From assembly GCF_947495845.1 (NCBI RefSeq), contig NZ_CANMAO010000013.1, positions 1-64,000 of the forward strand: a DNA stretch of 64,000 nucleotides. Direction: 5' to 3'. The notes beneath the pieces were generated by a model. That model was not told the origin of the DNA. It was given only the letters and a program-made list of their open reading frames with translations, and did no database searches. The DNA is from an uncultured Endozoicomonas sp. (lineage in GTDB: Bacteria; Pseudomonadota; Gammaproteobacteria; Pseudomonadales; Endozoicomonadaceae). The position numbers and the translations under genes are program-made. Shown piece after piece: positions 17,733 to 26,108 of the stretch (positions within the stretch are counted from its first letter, which is position 1; the number at the start of each line of letters is the position of its first letter).

Positions 17733-18724
17733 TCCGGACAACTGCTTCGCGGAACCCAGTCAATGCCCAGGGTGATTTTGTTTGCCCGTTGCCAATCCTT
17801 GCTATCGATGAGTTCCAGCAGCATGAGGGCAGCTCGTTCTCCCGCTTCGGTGAACGACAGATCAAAGGTGGACAGTGAAGGGGTGATAACGGCAGACATT
17901 TCGTCGTTACCAACACCGACAACATAGACGTCATCACCGGGAGAGCGATTGGCAGCCCTTAAAGCCTGAATAGCACCGACGGCTATTTTATCGGTGGCAC
18001 AGAAAATACCATCAAACTCAATCCCCTGGGCAATAACCTGTGACATTTCATGTTGCCCTGAGAGGATGGTGAACTCTCCCTGCTGGTGAAAACATGGCTG
18101 GAGCATTCCCTGCTGCAGGGCCTCGGCAAACCCCTGGTAACGTTGTTGTCCGACGGCGATATCGGCAGTATCTACACCGAGGAATCCGATGCGAGAGCAG
18201 TCTTTTGCCATCAGCTTCTGAGCCGCAAGGTAGCCGACCCGATAATCATCGTGAATCACACTGGGAAAACCGTGTCGTGTACCATCCTGCCCCACAAGTA
18301 TGACGGGAATCTGCGTCTTGTGGATCGCGCTGCTTAGCTCATCATCGATGTGCGTGGCAAACATGATGATGCCTTCTACCCGTTTCTGTTTAAACAGGGC
18401 GATGTACTCCAGCTCTTTTGTTGTTTGCAGCCCGCTATTGGCCAGCAAGAGTTGCTTTCCTGCTTTTTCCAGCCCTCGGGTAAGCCCTTCGACACCACGG
18501 TAAACGGCATGGGATGAAATACGCGGCACAATTACACCCACAAGGTGGCTTTTGCTGGATTTCAGGTCTTTGGCGATCTGGTTTACCACGTAGCCGCATT
18601 CCTCAATAGCGAGCGCTACGCGAACCCGGGCTTTATCACTGACGCCCGATTCATTATTGATAACCCTTGATACTGTTGATTTGGATACGCCAGCCAAGCG
18701 GGCAACGTCGTATAAACTGGCCAT
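17729..18724 (-). CDS. scrR: LacI-family sucrose operon repressor
   Basis: A 331-residue LacI/GalR regulator. An N-terminal helix-turn-helix (ASLYDVARLAGVSKSTVSRVINN, residues 2-24) and hinge are followed by a periplasmic-binding-protein-like effector domain. Its position between scrK and the divergent scrA, and the matching TGGGAAC palindromes in front of both, identify it as the local repressor. In characterised scr systems the inducer is fructose or fructose-1-phosphate; that is family knowledge, not visible here. An AACCGCGGTT palindrome upstream (18748-18757) may be used for autoregulation. Confidence 0.9.
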   Translation of the reverse strand: MASLYDVARLAGVSKSTVSRVINNESGVSDKARVRVALAIEECGYVVNQIAKDLKSSKSHLVGVIVPRISSHAVYRGVEGLTRGLEKAGKQLLLANSGLQTTKELEYIALFKQKRVEGIIMFATHIDDELSSAIHKTQIPVILVGQDGTRHGFPSVIHDDYRVGYLAAQKLMAKDCSRIGFLGVDTADIAVGQQRYQGFAEALQQGMLQPCFHQQGEFTILSGQHEMSQVIAQGIEFDGIFCATDKIAVGAIQALRAANRSPGDDVYVVGVGNDEMSAVITPSLSTFDLSFTEAGERAALMLLELIDSKDWQRANKITLGIDWVPRSSCPD

Positions 18725-18745
18725 AGTGTTAACGATATCCTGATA

Positions 18746-18771
18746 GCAACCGCGGTTTGTGTAACGGTTGC
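18746..18771. promoter_or_regulatory. Inverted repeat upstream of scrR
   Basis: GCAACCG (18746-18752) pairs with CGGTTGC (18765-18771), and AACCGCGGTT at 18748-18757 is itself a perfect palindrome. It lies about 22 bp before the scrR start codon. It differs from the TGGGAAC operators, so another regulator, or a second ScrR site class, could act here. Confidence 0.35.
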
Positions 18772-18950
18772 TTCTATTTGCGGCTTATACCACCAACTCT
18801 TTCTGATAGAGCGGTGGATCCTATGAATTAAACGATTTTTAACAATATTGCCCTGCAGTGCAAACTGCAATAATCCGAACAGAGGGCGTGGACAATGTTG
18901 AACGATATGCAACAAATATTGACGCAGAGCAAAGAAGAATAACGTAAAGG

Positions 18951-18979
18951 TTGTGTCTTTGTTAGCAGTGGGGTTATAT
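18951..18979 (+). promoter_or_regulatory. scrA promoter
   Basis: TTGTGT (18951-18956), a 17-bp spacer and TTATAT (18974-18979), followed immediately by the perfect LacI-type operator. The spacing is optimal for a sigma-70 promoter, and the operator would cover the transcription start. Confidence 0.6.
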
Positions 18980-18994
18980 TGGGAACGTTCCCAA
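18979..18994. promoter_or_regulatory. ScrR operator upstream of scrA
   Basis: TTGGGAACGTTCCCAA is a perfect 16-bp palindrome with a central CG, typical of LacI/GalR operators. It lies 38 bp upstream of the scrA ATG and just after the -10 box. A sister site precedes scrK. Confidence 0.85.
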
Positions 18995-19032
18995 AGTAAA
19001 TGGATATTATTGTTACCGCTCGGAGGGTTTAT

Positions 19033-20478
19033 ATGAATTATCAGAACACTGCCCAACAGTTATTAGAAAAACTGGGCGGGAGAGACAACATCACTGCCGC
19101 AGCCCACTGCTCGACAAGGTTGCGTCTGGTTTTGGCGGATGAAAGCAAAGCGGATTTGAAAGCCGTAGAAGACATCGACGGTGTTAAAGGGCTGTTTAAC
19201 GTTGGCGGTCAAACCCAGATAATTTTTGGTGCGGGCATTGTGAATACGGTGTATGCCGAACTCTCCGCACTCATTGGGCAGTCTGAAATGTCCACTGCGG
19301 ATGTTTCTACCGTCGCTGCCAGCAAGCAGAATATTGTACAGCAGGCGGTCAAAGGGCTGTCTGACATTTTTGTACCGATCATTCCCGCCATTGTTGCCGG
19401 CGGTTTGATGATGGGTCTCTACAACGTGCTCACTGCCAAAGGTCTGTTTATCGAAGGGATGTCTTTAATTGAGGCATATCCGGGCATGGGGGATTTGGCG
19501 GGCATGATCAACGCGTTTGCCAACGCTCCCTTTGTTTTTCTTCCTATTCTTCTGGCTTTTTCAGCCTCTCGAAAATTTGGTGGTAATGCTTACCTTGGTG
19601 CTGCGCTGGGTATGTTAATGGTGCACCCGGAGCTGCTGAATGGCTGGGGTTTTGGTGGTGCAAGTTTGGATGGCACAATTCCGGTATGGAACCTGTTTGG
19701 TTTTGAAGTGCAAAAGGTAGGCTATCAGGGGTCGGTGATTCCTGTGCTGATTTGTTCTTTTGTGCTGGCAAAGCTTGAGATAGGGATTCGTCGTTTCATG
19801 CCTTCGGCGCTTGATAACCTGCTAACACCACTTCTGGCCCTGCTGATTACCGGGTTTCTAACCTTTGCTTTGATTGGTCCTGCTACCCGTGATCTTGGTT
19901 TTCTGCTTGGAGACGGTCTGAACTGGCTATACGAAAGCGCTGGATTCATTGGTGGTGCTGTATTTGGTTTGCTTTATGCGCCTTTCGTTATTACCGGTAT
20001 GCATCACAGCTTTATCGCCATCGAAACCCAGTTACTGGCAAATATTGCTTTCACCGGGGGGTCTTTCATTTTTGTTATCGCAACGATGTCAAACGTAGCC
20101 CAGGGAGCGGCGTGCCTGGCGTACGGTGTTATGACCAGAGATGAGAAAGCCAAAGGCATTGCGATTCCCGGTGGTATCAGTGCGTTGTTGGGCATTACGG
20201 AACCCGCCATGTTTGGTATCAATCTGAAATACCGTTTTCCATTTATTGCTGCAGTGGTTGCTGCTGCTATTTCTTCTGCGTTGGTTACTCTCTTTCAGGT
20301 TAAGGCACAGGCGTTGGGTGCAGCCGGTCTACCTGGCGTGATTTCCATCAGACCTGAGGATATCACTATGTATGTGGTGGGCATGGGCATCTCTTTTGTG
20401 CTGGCTTTTGCACTGACCTTTATGTGGGGTAAGCGGCAGAACCGCTCAATAGCGGGTTATCAGGAAGCTGTCGTTTAA
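19033..20478 (+). CDS. scrA: Sucrose-specific PTS enzyme IIBC
   Basis: A 481-residue EIIBC permease that imports sucrose and phosphorylates it to sucrose-6-phosphate. The N-terminal EIIB domain carries the phosphorylated Cys26 (AAHCSTRLRL). The C-terminal EIIC domain (about 105-475) has multiple membrane helices and the GITEPAMFG motif. No EIIA domain is fused or encoded nearby, so it should use a glucose-type EIIA elsewhere, as enterobacterial ScrA does. I chose the ATG at 19033 with GGAGG 7 bp upstream; the frame is open back to 19000. It is followed 89 bp later by scrB. The specificity assignment rests on the neighbours. Confidence 0.92.
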   Translation: MNYQNTAQQLLEKLGGRDNITAAAHCSTRLRLVLADESKADLKAVEDIDGVKGLFNVGGQTQIIFGAGIVNTVYAELSALIGQSEMSTADVSTVAASKQNIVQQAVKGLSDIFVPIIPAIVAGGLMMGLYNVLTAKGLFIEGMSLIEAYPGMGDLAGMINAFANAPFVFLPILLAFSASRKFGGNAYLGAALGMLMVHPELLNGWGFGGASLDGTIPVWNLFGFEVQKVGYQGSVIPVLICSFVLAKLEIGIRRFMPSALDNLLTPLLALLITGFLTFALIGPATRDLGFLLGDGLNWLYESAGFIGGAVFGLLYAPFVITGMHHSFIAIETQLLANIAFTGGSFIFVIATMSNVAQGAACLAYGVMTRDEKAKGIAIPGGISALLGITEPAMFGINLKYRFPFIAAVVAAAISSALVTLFQVKAQALGAAGLPGVISIRPEDITMYVVGMGISFVLAFALTFMWGKRQNRSIAGYQEAVV

Positions 20479-20567
20479 TTTTTGTTTCGGGCTGTCATGA
20501 CAGGATGACAAGATTCTTGCTGATAGCCCTCAATTGATTGTGTTTTTCTTAGATATCCGGTGCGACA

Positions 20568-22025
20568 TTGAAAGTAATTAACTGGAGCCGCGATAGCCGC
20601 TATCAGACATTAGAGAGCATGTGTGATGAGCGGAAAGCTGCGCTCAAGGCTCTGGCTGAGGCTGATCCATACTACCCACAATTTCATATTTCGCCCCCGT
20701 ATGGGCTATTGAATGACCCTAACGGCCTGTGTCAGAAAGACGGTGAGCATCACATTTTTTACCAGTGGACCCCGGTGGGTGCCGTGCATGGGCTGAAATA
20801 TTGGTATCACCTGTCAACCCGTGATTTTATCACGCTGGTGGATCATGGTGTGGGTATTCGCCCTGGTGATGATTACGACTCCCATGGTTGTTACTCCGGT
20901 AGTGCTTTGGTGGAAGACGATAAGGCTTTTCTTTTCTATACCGGCAACAAGCGGGATGAGCAGTGGCAGCGCGATGCGACCCAATGCCTCGCTGTTATGG
21001 ACGGGAAAGGCAATATCGAAAAGCACGGCGTGGTGATCAGTAATGAGCACTATACCGAGCATTTTCGCGATCCAAAGGTGTGGAAGGAAGGGGATCATTA
21101 TTACATGGTCGTTGGTGCTCAGACTTCTGAGTTAAAGGGGGGGATTGCGCTTTATCATTCTCTGGATATGAAACAGTGGCAGCATAAGGGAATGATTGCG
21201 ACGAATTATCCGGATTTCGGTTATATGTGGGAGTGTCCGGATCTGTTTACCCTTGATGGTTACACCGTCTTATTGTTTTCACCTCAGGGTGTGCAAGACG
21301 ACGATAAATATCGGTTTAATAATATTTACCAATCTGGCTATTTGCTGGGTGATCGTTTGACAAAAGACACGCCTGAGCTGGTCAATCATCAGGCATTTGC
21401 AGAGCTTGACTCCGGTTTTGATTTTTATGCGCCGCAGACGTACGAAGATGAACAGGGCAGACGAATTCTTATCGGTTGGATTGGTCTGCCAGAGATAGAT
21501 TATCCCACTGATAAAAACCAGTGGGCACATATGCTGAGTATTCCACGACAACTGTCTGTTGAAAATGGCGTTGTTATTCAGCAACCGTTATCAGAACTGA
21601 TGGCAATGAGAATGGATGCAGCCATTGTGTCGGGTATGGTGACTCTGGAATCACCTGCCTTTGAATTGGAATTTACAACCAGTGCATTACATTTTGAATT
21701 AATGATCGGTAATGAAGCGGGCGACCAGATTTGCCTTTCCATGAATGAATCGGAGTTTACACTGGATCGTTCAAAAATGACGGAATGTTTTGCCAGCGAA
21801 TTTGGTGAGCAGCGATTCATTGTTCGAACCGAACAATGCCAGAATATCAAGTTGTTCTTTGATTGTTCTGTTTTAGAAGTTTTTTTAAATAATGGCAGGA
21901 ACACCATGACCGCCAGGGTGTTTATTCGAGAGCTTTCCTTTCTGACATTAAGTCAGGGGGTTGTTGGACAGCTCTTTAATTTAAAAAAGAGCAGGTATGT
22001 TAAGCCTGAAGGAGGCGATAAATAA
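20568..22025 (+). CDS. scrB: Sucrose-6-phosphate hydrolase (GH32 invertase)
   Basis: A 485-residue GH32 enzyme that hydrolyses sucrose-6-phosphate to glucose-6-phosphate and fructose in the cytosol. The three family motifs are present: NDPNG (nucleophile Asp, near residue 50), FRDPKVW (transition-state Asp) and ECPDLF (acid/base Glu). A C-terminal beta-sandwich follows. The frame starts with TTG at 20568 without a good ribosome-binding site; the ATG at 20619 (MCDERKAAL) would leave about 36 residues before the catalytic motif, typical of the family, so the start is uncertain. It probably shares the scrA transcript. Confidence 0.9.
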   Translation: MKVINWSRDSRYQTLESMCDERKAALKALAEADPYYPQFHISPPYGLLNDPNGLCQKDGEHHIFYQWTPVGAVHGLKYWYHLSTRDFITLVDHGVGIRPGDDYDSHGCYSGSALVEDDKAFLFYTGNKRDEQWQRDATQCLAVMDGKGNIEKHGVVISNEHYTEHFRDPKVWKEGDHYYMVVGAQTSELKGGIALYHSLDMKQWQHKGMIATNYPDFGYMWECPDLFTLDGYTVLLFSPQGVQDDDKYRFNNIYQSGYLLGDRLTKDTPELVNHQAFAELDSGFDFYAPQTYEDEQGRRILIGWIGLPEIDYPTDKNQWAHMLSIPRQLSVENGVVIQQPLSELMAMRMDAAIVSGMVTLESPAFELEFTTSALHFELMIGNEAGDQICLSMNESEFTLDRSKMTECFASEFGEQRFIVRTEQCQNIKLFFDCSVLEVFLNNGRNTMTARVFIRELSFLTLSQGVVGQLFNLKKSRYVKPEGGDK

Positions 22026-22245
22026 ACGATTTAATGAAATTTAAAACACTCTCGGAATATTGAGTTAAATTAACGCTTTTTAAAAAATAAAATTCAATTG
22101 CGTATTAGATTGTTATCAGGAAATGACAGTTGAATGTGACTGGCTCTTGTGTGAAGTCGTGTTTGATCGTAATTCACTGGTTGGTTTTAATTCTATTACG
22201 AATCAGAGTTTTAATATCTAATACCTGTTATAATGGGGATTTACT

Positions 22246-23352
22246 GTGAAAAAAACACTGCTTGCTACTGCTGTTCTTATTTCGTCTTCCGCTGTTAATG
22301 CTGCCTGGACATCTCCGGATGGCTCTTTAACTATTGGTGGTGATGCTGAAATAAACTTCGATGTGGTGGATCGTTCATTTGATAACAAAAACGATGTGGA
22401 TAATAGTCCGGAAGTCGAGCTGAACGACGATTCTCGTATAAAGTTGATGATGCAGTGGATGAATGCCCGGGAAGATGGCGCATTTATTACGGCCAAGATT
22501 GAACCGCTGATGAAAACCAACGGCGATGTTGCACTGGACGATGCTTATTTAATGTTTGGTCGTGAAAGCAGCTGGGCATTCCAGATTGGTCGCTATGAAG
22601 CAATGGATTTATTCCCACTGGGTAAAGACGTAGCCGTATTCTATGCCGATGGTTCAGATGGTATTGGCAGTGGTGTCTACTACTATATGGCGAAAGAGGG
22701 TCGAGGACGACGGGGGGATGCTGGTCAGGCGCGTATCATTAGTGAAATGGGTCGTTGGACTGCGGAAGTTTCAACAGCTTATGGCGATACGTTAGATCTT
22801 CTGCAGTCTTCTGAAGAATATTTTGAAGATACGGTCAAAGATGTAGAATCCGATCATAACAGCTTTCTGGTTCGACCAGCGGTTAACTATCTGAGCGATG
22901 ATGGCGCGTTCAGCGTCAGTTTTGGTGGTGAGTATGAGTTGAGCAGTGATTCGGTAACGGCAGAAACGGATACCGGAGAGCGTTTTCAAGTTTCCGATCG
23001 CTACGGCCTTGCAGCAACCACTACCCTCATCTTTGGTGACTTGAAGTGGAATACCAGCATTGCGATGCAGGATGCAAAAGATGCCTGGGAAGCTCAAACC
23101 TTCAACACCAACATCGTCTACAACGACGCATTAGGTCTCGGTACTTCTTATGCCATTAATAAGTTTGAACAAAAGGAAGAAGATACGAAGTCCTACGTGC
23201 TTTACACCGCTTATACCATGCCAGTGATGGATTTCAGTAACGCTGCGGTGACGTTTGCTCTGTCTTACTCTGAGACTGAAAACGCCTATGGCAATAAGGG
23301 GCAGGACGCTGAGGCTACCGCTTTCCGTACCCGGTTCAATTATTACTTCTAA
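22246..23352 (+). CDS. Outer-membrane carbohydrate porin of the sucrose locus
   Basis: A 368-residue beta-barrel porin with a clear signal peptide (MKKTLLATAVLISSSAVNA) and a C-terminal Phe (TRFNYYF), typical for barrel insertion. GTG start with GGGGAT upstream. The location after scrB suggests sucrose uptake across the outer membrane, functionally like ScrY, but it lacks the long coiled N-terminus of enterobacterial ScrY and is shorter, so it is an analogue more than a true ScrY. A family B repeat begins 5 bp past its stop, ahead of an intrinsic terminator at 23536-23567. Confidence 0.8.
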   Translation: MKKTLLATAVLISSSAVNAAWTSPDGSLTIGGDAEINFDVVDRSFDNKNDVDNSPEVELNDDSRIKLMMQWMNAREDGAFITAKIEPLMKTNGDVALDDAYLMFGRESSWAFQIGRYEAMDLFPLGKDVAVFYADGSDGIGSGVYYYMAKEGRGRRGDAGQARIISEMGRWTAEVSTAYGDTLDLLQSSEEYFEDTVKDVESDHNSFLVRPAVNYLSDDGAFSVSFGGEYELSSDSVTAETDTGERFQVSDRYGLAATTTLIFGDLKWNTSIAMQDAKDAWEAQTFNTNIVYNDALGLGTSYAINKFEQKEEDTKSYVLYTAYTMPVMDFSNAAVTFALSYSETENAYGNKGQDAEATAFRTRFNYYF

Positions 23353-23357
23353 GAGTC

Positions 23358-23522
23358 TAAGTACCCGGCCATATGGAATCGAATATTTCTGGCTTGTTGA
23401 TCAGGTTCTCTGCAAGGCGCACCGGCGGGAGCATAGCGAGCTATGTGACCAGAGTAGCAACGCAGTCAGAGGGTCTGATCAATGAGTCAGAAAATATGAT
23501 TTCATATGGTTGGGTACTTATA
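23358..23522. repeat. Family B repeat, full copy (165 bp)
   Basis: It starts TAAGTACCCGGCCATATGG, then AATCGAATATTTCTGG; it ends AAAATATGATTTCATATGG, then TTGGGTACTTATA. The termini are inverted repeats, and the interior GAGCATAGCGAGCTATGTG forms the central hairpin. Very similar to 58467-58629, and in the opposite orientation to 34291-34454. It lies between the porin stop and its terminator. Confidence 0.85.
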
Positions 23523-23535
23523 GCGCTTAAATAGA

Positions 23536-23567
23536 AAGGCTCTCTGCTCTGGCACAGAGCCTTTTTT
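23536..23567 (+). terminator. Intrinsic terminator of the scr operon
   Basis: AAGGCTCT (23536-23543) and AGAGCCTT (23556-23563) form a stem followed by a T-tract to 23567. It lies 184 bp past the porin stop because the family B repeat intervenes. Confidence 0.8.
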
Positions 23568-23619
23568 ATGATTGTTTTCTTTCACTGGAGACTCGCTGCA
23601 GACTATTGGCCAATGTAAA

Positions 23620-23725
23620 CCCTTTGGGTATATAGGTGCTCGGGTTCTGCAAGATTACAACGAGTAAGTGATCTGGGTGAGCGTATGCAGCAAACAAAGT
23701 AGCAGTTTGAAAGGCGATGGGTATA
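23620..23725. repeat. Family A repeat, decayed copy
   Basis: The right part, CAAACAAAGTAGCAGTTTGA followed by AAGGCGATGGGTATA, matches family A closely. The left part is diverged, and CCCTTTGGGTATA is in an altered context. It is shorter than the 128-bp intact copies. Confidence 0.55.
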
Positions 23726-23838
23726 GATCACATTCTTGCCGGGATAGGTTGTGGGTATGAGCGCAGAGCTTATATTTGACGCCAGAAGCCGACTCGCCCG
23801 ACTGAGGGCAAAGATGCAAGGCCAACCGGCTCAGTGAA

Positions 23839-24103
23839 AAGTCAGGAGTGACAAGGAATAACTGACTGGCGGCATTTTCACAGTCAATAAAAATGAACAA
23901 GCGAAGATAACAGTGAAGGCGGTCATTTAAAAAGCCTTTTTACGTAGTTTGCAAAGCGCAGTACGTGAAAAAGATTAAGAGCTCTTGCCCTGTTTCGGAA
24001 AAAAGTTGTCCGTCAGTGCATTATGAAGTGGGGGTTTCTGTCTGGATAGGGTAAGATGGCCGGCTTTTTACAGAGCGATGCAGGTTTTTAAGTCACTTCT
24101 CCC
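23839..24103. repeat. Element D, copy 2 (265-bp non-coding direct repeat)
   Basis: The same length and orientation as 15792-16056, 8047 bp away. The minus-strand reading frame found in copy 1 is interrupted here by two TAA codons, so the conservation is not for protein. The copies flank the scr locus as direct repeats. Confidence 0.8.
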
Positions 24104-24246
24104 ATAGGACGGCGATTGTTAAGCCATTCCCTAAAGTGCCTTTGGTAAACCTGAACGCAAGTAACTGGATTTATCCCCCTGAGTAATAAAGTGACTGAAA
24201 ACGCTGCTGTTTTCACCACAGGTGGATGCACTGAGAGAACGAGATA

Positions 24247-26061
24247 GTGATCGAAAAACTGCGTAATATTGCCATCATTGCCCACGTAGACCATGGCAAA
24301 ACCACCCTGGTGGACAAGCTGCTTCAGCAGTCCGGAACGCTTGGCCGTAAGGACCAGGGTGCTGAACGCATCATGGATTCCAACGACCAGGAAAAAGAAC
24401 GTGGCATCACCATTCTGGCTAAGAACACCGCAATTGAGTGGCGTGATTTCCACATCAATATCGTAGACACCCCGGGACACGCCGACTTCGGTGGTGAGGT
24501 TGAGCGTGTTCTGTCCATGGTGGATTCGGTTCTGCTGCTGGTGGACGCGGTTGACGGCCCAATGCCGCAGACTCGCTTTGTTACTCAGAAAGCCTTCGAG
24601 CAGGGTTTGAACCCAATCGTGGTTATCAACAAGGTTGACCGTCCGGGCGCTCGCCCTGATTGGGTAATGGATCAGGTTTTTGATCTGTTCGATCGTCTGG
24701 GTGCTACTGATGAGCAGCTGGACTTCCCGGTGATTTACGCGTCTGCACTGAACGGTGTTGCCGGTCACGATCCTGAGAACCTTGCTGAAGACATGACGCC
24801 GCTGTTCGAAATGATCACTGAGCGTGTGCCTGCGCCAGCGGTTGACGTGGACGGCCCTTTCCAGATGCAGGTCAGTGCTCTGGACTACAACAGCTATGTG
24901 GGCGTTATCGGTATCGGCCGTATCTCTCGCGGTGTCCTGAAGCCGGGCCAGCAGATTGTGCTGGTGGATATGGACAACAAGCAGCGCAAAACCAAAATCC
25001 AGAAGGTCATGGGTCATCTGGGTCTTGAGCGCGTTGAAGTGGAAGAAGCCCGTGCCGGCGATATCGTGTGTATTACCGGTATTGATCAGCTGAACATCTC
25101 TGACACGCTGTGTGATCCAGAGCGTCCTGAAATGCTGCCACCGCTCACCGTTGATGAGCCAACCGTAAGCATGACGTTCCAGGTAAACGATTCTCCGTTT
25201 GCAGGTCAGGACGGCAAGTTTGTAACCTCTCGAAATATACGTGAGCGTCTGGATCGTGAATTGATCCATAACGTGGCGCTGCGTGTTGAGCCAGGCGACG
25301 ATGCGGACAAGTTCAAAGTATCCGGTCGTGGTGAACTTCACCTGTCCGTACTGATCGAAACCATGCGTCGTGAAGGGTTTGAGCTGGCGGTTTCCCGTCC
25401 ACAGGTAGTGGTTAAGGAAATCGATGGCGTTATGCAAGAGCCATACGAACACGTTGTTGTTGATATTGAAGAGCAACATCAGGGTTCGGTGATGGAAGAG
25501 CTGGGCCTCCGTCGTGCAGAAATGAAAGACATGGTGCCAGACGGTAAAGGCCGTGTGCGTCTGGACTTCATCATGCCTGCCCGTGGTTTGATCGGTTTCC
25601 GTTCACAGTTCCTGACACTGACGTCTGGTAGCGGTATTCTGACGTCTATCTTCGATCACTACGGTGAAGTGAAGGGCGGTGAAGTGGGTCAGCGTAACAA
25701 CGGCGTTATGGTTTCCATGGCGAACGGCAAGGTGCTGGCGTACTCTCTGTTTACCCTGCAGGAGCGTGGTCGTCTGTTCATCAACCCGAACGTGGATGTA
25801 TACGAAGGTCAGATCATCGGTCTGCACAGTCGCGATAACGACCTGACGGTTAACCCGACCAAGGCCAAGCAGCTGACTAACGTACGTGCTGCCGGTACAG
25901 ACGAAAACATCATTCTGACGCCGCCAGTTCGCCACTCTCTGGAGCAGGCACTGGAATTCATCGATGATGATGAGCTGGTAGAGGTAACGCCAAACTTCAT
26001 CCGCATTCGCAAGAAGTTCCTGAAGGAACACGAGCGTAAGCGCGCTAGCCGCAGTAAGTAA
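24247..26061 (+). CDS. typA: Ribosome-associated GTPase TypA/BipA
   Basis: A 604-residue translational GTPase that acts on the ribosome in 50S assembly and stress or cold adaptation. The G-domain motifs are [15 protein letters not shown] (G1, near residue 12), RGITI (G2), [14 protein letters not shown] (G3) and [10 protein letters not shown] (G4). Beta-barrel, EF-G-like III/V and TypA-specific C-terminal domains follow. GTG start at 24247. Codon use is more biased than in neighbouring genes, as expected for high expression. Monocistronic, ending at the strong terminator at 26071-26097. Confidence 0.95.
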   Translation: MIEKLRNIAIIAHVDHGKTTLVDKLLQQSGTLGRKDQGAERIMDSNDQEKERGITILAKNTAIEWRDFHINIVDTPGHADFGGEVERVLSMVDSVLLLVDAVDGPMPQTRFVTQKAFEQGLNPIVVINKVDRPGARPDWVMDQVFDLFDRLGATDEQLDFPVIYASALNGVAGHDPENLAEDMTPLFEMITERVPAPAVDVDGPFQMQVSALDYNSYVGVIGIGRISRGVLKPGQQIVLVDMDNKQRKTKIQKVMGHLGLERVEVEEARAGDIVCITGIDQLNISDTLCDPERPEMLPPLTVDEPTVSMTFQVNDSPFAGQDGKFVTSRNIRERLDRELIHNVALRVEPGDDADKFKVSGRGELHLSVLIETMRREGFELAVSRPQVVVKEIDGVMQEPYEHVVVDIEEQHQGSVMEELGLRRAEMKDMVPDGKGRVRLDFIMPARGLIGFRSQFLTLTSGSGILTSIFDHYGEVKGGEVGQRNNGVMVSMANGKVLAYSLFTLQERGRLFINPNVDVYEGQIIGLHSRDNDLTVNPTKAKQLTNVRAAGTDENIILTPPVRHSLEQALEFIDDDELVEVTPNFIRIRKKFLKEHERKRASRSK

Positions 26062-26070
26062 TTAATAAGA

Positions 26071-26097
26071 AGCCCCGCATAAAGCGGGGTTTTTTTT
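26071..26097 (+). terminator. Intrinsic terminator of typA
   Basis: AGCCCCGC-ATAAA-GCGGGGT followed by eight T residues, 10 bp past the typA stop. Confidence 0.9.
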
Positions 26098-26108
26098 AAA
26101 GCGGTTTT

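Larger units (their letters stand above)
23353..24246. other. Gene-free 0.9-kb region with repeats between the scr locus and typA
   Basis: It contains a family B copy (23358-23522), an intrinsic terminator (23536-23567), a decayed family A copy (about 23620-23725) and element D copy 2 (23839-24103), then about 140 bp leading into typA. No plausible gene is visible; an 81-codon minus-strand frame at 23655-23900 runs across two unrelated repeats. Confidence 0.75.

Noticed and set aside
22229-22234. TATAAT just upstream of the porin as a promoter
   Set aside because: It is only about 11 bp from the GTG start and lacks a suitably spaced -35, so it would give a leaderless message; it is more likely A+T-rich chance.
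24088-25479. A 463-codon frame antisense to typA
   Set aside because: It lies almost wholly opposite the well-supported typA coding sequence, and its composition (many His, Gln and Val) is typical of the reverse-strand shadow of a biased gene.
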